Below are positions 19,906 to 20,567 of a stretch of 20,567 nt of DNA, in pieces. This stretch comes from Candidatus Paceibacter sp. Lineage in GTDB: Bacteria > Patescibacteriota > Patescibacteriia > SG8-24 > DYFX01. Numbering within the stretch: position 1 is the stretch's first letter; every line of letters starts with the position of its first letter. The DNA is taken from NCBI GenBank assembly GCA_020724945.1, contig DYFX01000009.1, positions 1 through 20,567 on the forward strand, written 5' to 3'. The notes under the pieces are model-generated. The model was not told the DNA's origin and ran no database searches. It was given only the letters and a program-made list of their open reading frames with translations. Both the position numbers and the translations under genes were made by a program.

Positions 19906-20567
19906 TCAGGCTTCCGCGACGACATCGAAGTGCACGCAGTTCCGTTCCCGCGCCGACTGCGCGAACCGTTTGGCGAGGGTGGCATGGACGCGATCGACGA
20001 AGCGGCGGTACGGCGCGCGCAGCGGGGCAGGCATGCCCAGGACCACCTTCGGGAAGACGGCGAATCCCATCGGGACGATCTCGACATTACGGAAACCGGA
20101 CAGGAGTTCCTGGATTTCCTCGCGCGAGAAGTGTCGCACGGGGCCGTTCTTGGCGCCCCTGCCGACGAGACCGAGATACGCGAGATAGGCGCGGCCTTGC
20201 AGGCCCGGAAGACCGGCCGCGTTCGGGAACGAGCTGACGATCAGGAGCTTGCCGCCCGGACGCAGCACGCGGCGGACCTCGGAGAGCGAGCGGCGCGTGA
20301 CATCCTTATGGTTGTGGAGATAGACCGCCGAGACGATGCAGGCGTCGACGGAGGCGTCGCGGAGCGGAAGGCGGTCGATGTCGCCGCGCACGAGCACGAG
20401 CGGCGTGCCGCGCTCGGCGTCCGAGGCGGCGTAGCGCTCGTGGAACTTCTTCAGCATGACCGGCGAGCAGTCGATGCCGACATAGGCATCGAGCGCGACG
20501 GCCGGGAGCAGATACTTGGCGAGGCGTCCGTAGCCGCAGCCGAGATCGAGGACCCGCATGCCGGGTT
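19906..20567 (-). CDS. SAM-dependent methyltransferase (Methyltransf_11-like), N-terminus cut by window edge
   Basis: About 219 residues are seen and the frame stays open to the right edge. The first ATG (20559) lies inside motif I (PGMRVLDLGCGYGRLAKYL), which in this family is normally preceded by 30-60 residues, so the true start is probably outside the window. Further signs: GIDCSPVMLKKF (acidic residue after strand 2), VRGDIDRLPLRDASVDACIVS (split as motifs II-III), and EVRRVLRPGGKLLIV. These define a class I small-molecule methyltransferase. C-terminal residues about 115-215 include a basic, aromatic segment (LRAPYRRFVDRVHATLAK). Substrate unknown; the adjacent operon and the glycan neighbourhood suggest a surface-polymer or lipid target. 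It reads in the same direction as the aldolase operon, about 157 bases upstream. Confidence 0.85.
   Translation of the reverse strand, partial: PGMRVLDLGCGYGRLAKYLLPAVALDAYVGIDCSPVMLKKFHERYAASDAERGTPLVLVRGDIDRLPLRDASVDACIVSAVYLHNHKDVTRRSLSEVRRVLRPGGKLLIVSSFPNAAGLPGLQGRAYLAYLGLVGRGAKNGPVRHFSREEIQELLSGFRNVEIVPMGFAVFPKVVLGMPAPLRAPYRRFVDRVHATLAKRFAQSARERNCVHFDVVAEA

Overview
The window is GC-rich, gene-dense bacterial chromosome with short intergenic gaps, and every kilobase is coding. It reads as a member of the Candidate Phyla Radiation (Patescibacteria). This assignment is inferred from gene content: a soluble VirD4/TraD-like ATPase paired with an unrecognised single-pass membrane protein, a DUF5667 protein beside an ECF sigma factor, a SecD with an extra domain, and many small proteins without recognisable relatives. 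No rRNA, tRNA, CRISPR array, insertion sequence or phage gene was seen. No stretch longer than about 175 bases lacks a gene.

Left part (1-3.5 kb, minus strand): a truncated HD-domain phosphohydrolase, a secreted L,D-transpeptidase carrying calcium-binding-type repeats, and an ECF sigma factor overlapping a DUF5667 membrane protein that may be its anti-sigma factor. Next (3.5-6.8 kb, minus): a translationally coupled pair, a membrane protein and a conjugation-type ATPase with a zinc ribbon and a long proline-rich tail. Then the secD-secF operon (6.9-9.85 kb, minus); its SecD carries an inserted parvulin-like (PpiC) domain. From 10.0 to 13.0 kb lie a four-helix membrane protein (plus strand), a HAD phosphatase, a P-loop nucleotide kinase-like protein, and a two-gene operon of unknown function (minus).

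The right third (13.1 kb to the end) is a surface-glycan region. It holds a 2-oxoglutarate/Fe(II) oxygenase, two SAM methyltransferases, a Wzx-like flippase, a GT-B/capsule-type transferase, and an operon of a DAHP-synthase-type aldolase, a KdsB-like cytidylyltransferase and a KdsC-like phosphatase. The operon has the logic of CMP-KDO synthesis (condense, dephosphorylate, activate with CMP), but its aldolase carries DAHP synthase motifs and no KdsA motifs. The product may therefore be KDO, or an unusual CMP-activated seven-carbon ulosonic acid. This is the strongest candidate for an undescribed system here.

Expression signals are clear. Seven intrinsic terminators were found, several overlapping stop codons, along with several sigma70-type promoters. 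At ldt, the HAD gene, a methyltransferase, the GT-B gene and perhaps the flippase, the -10 box lies only 6-9 bases before the start codon, which points to leaderless transcripts. Other genes have ordinary Shine-Dalgarno sites.
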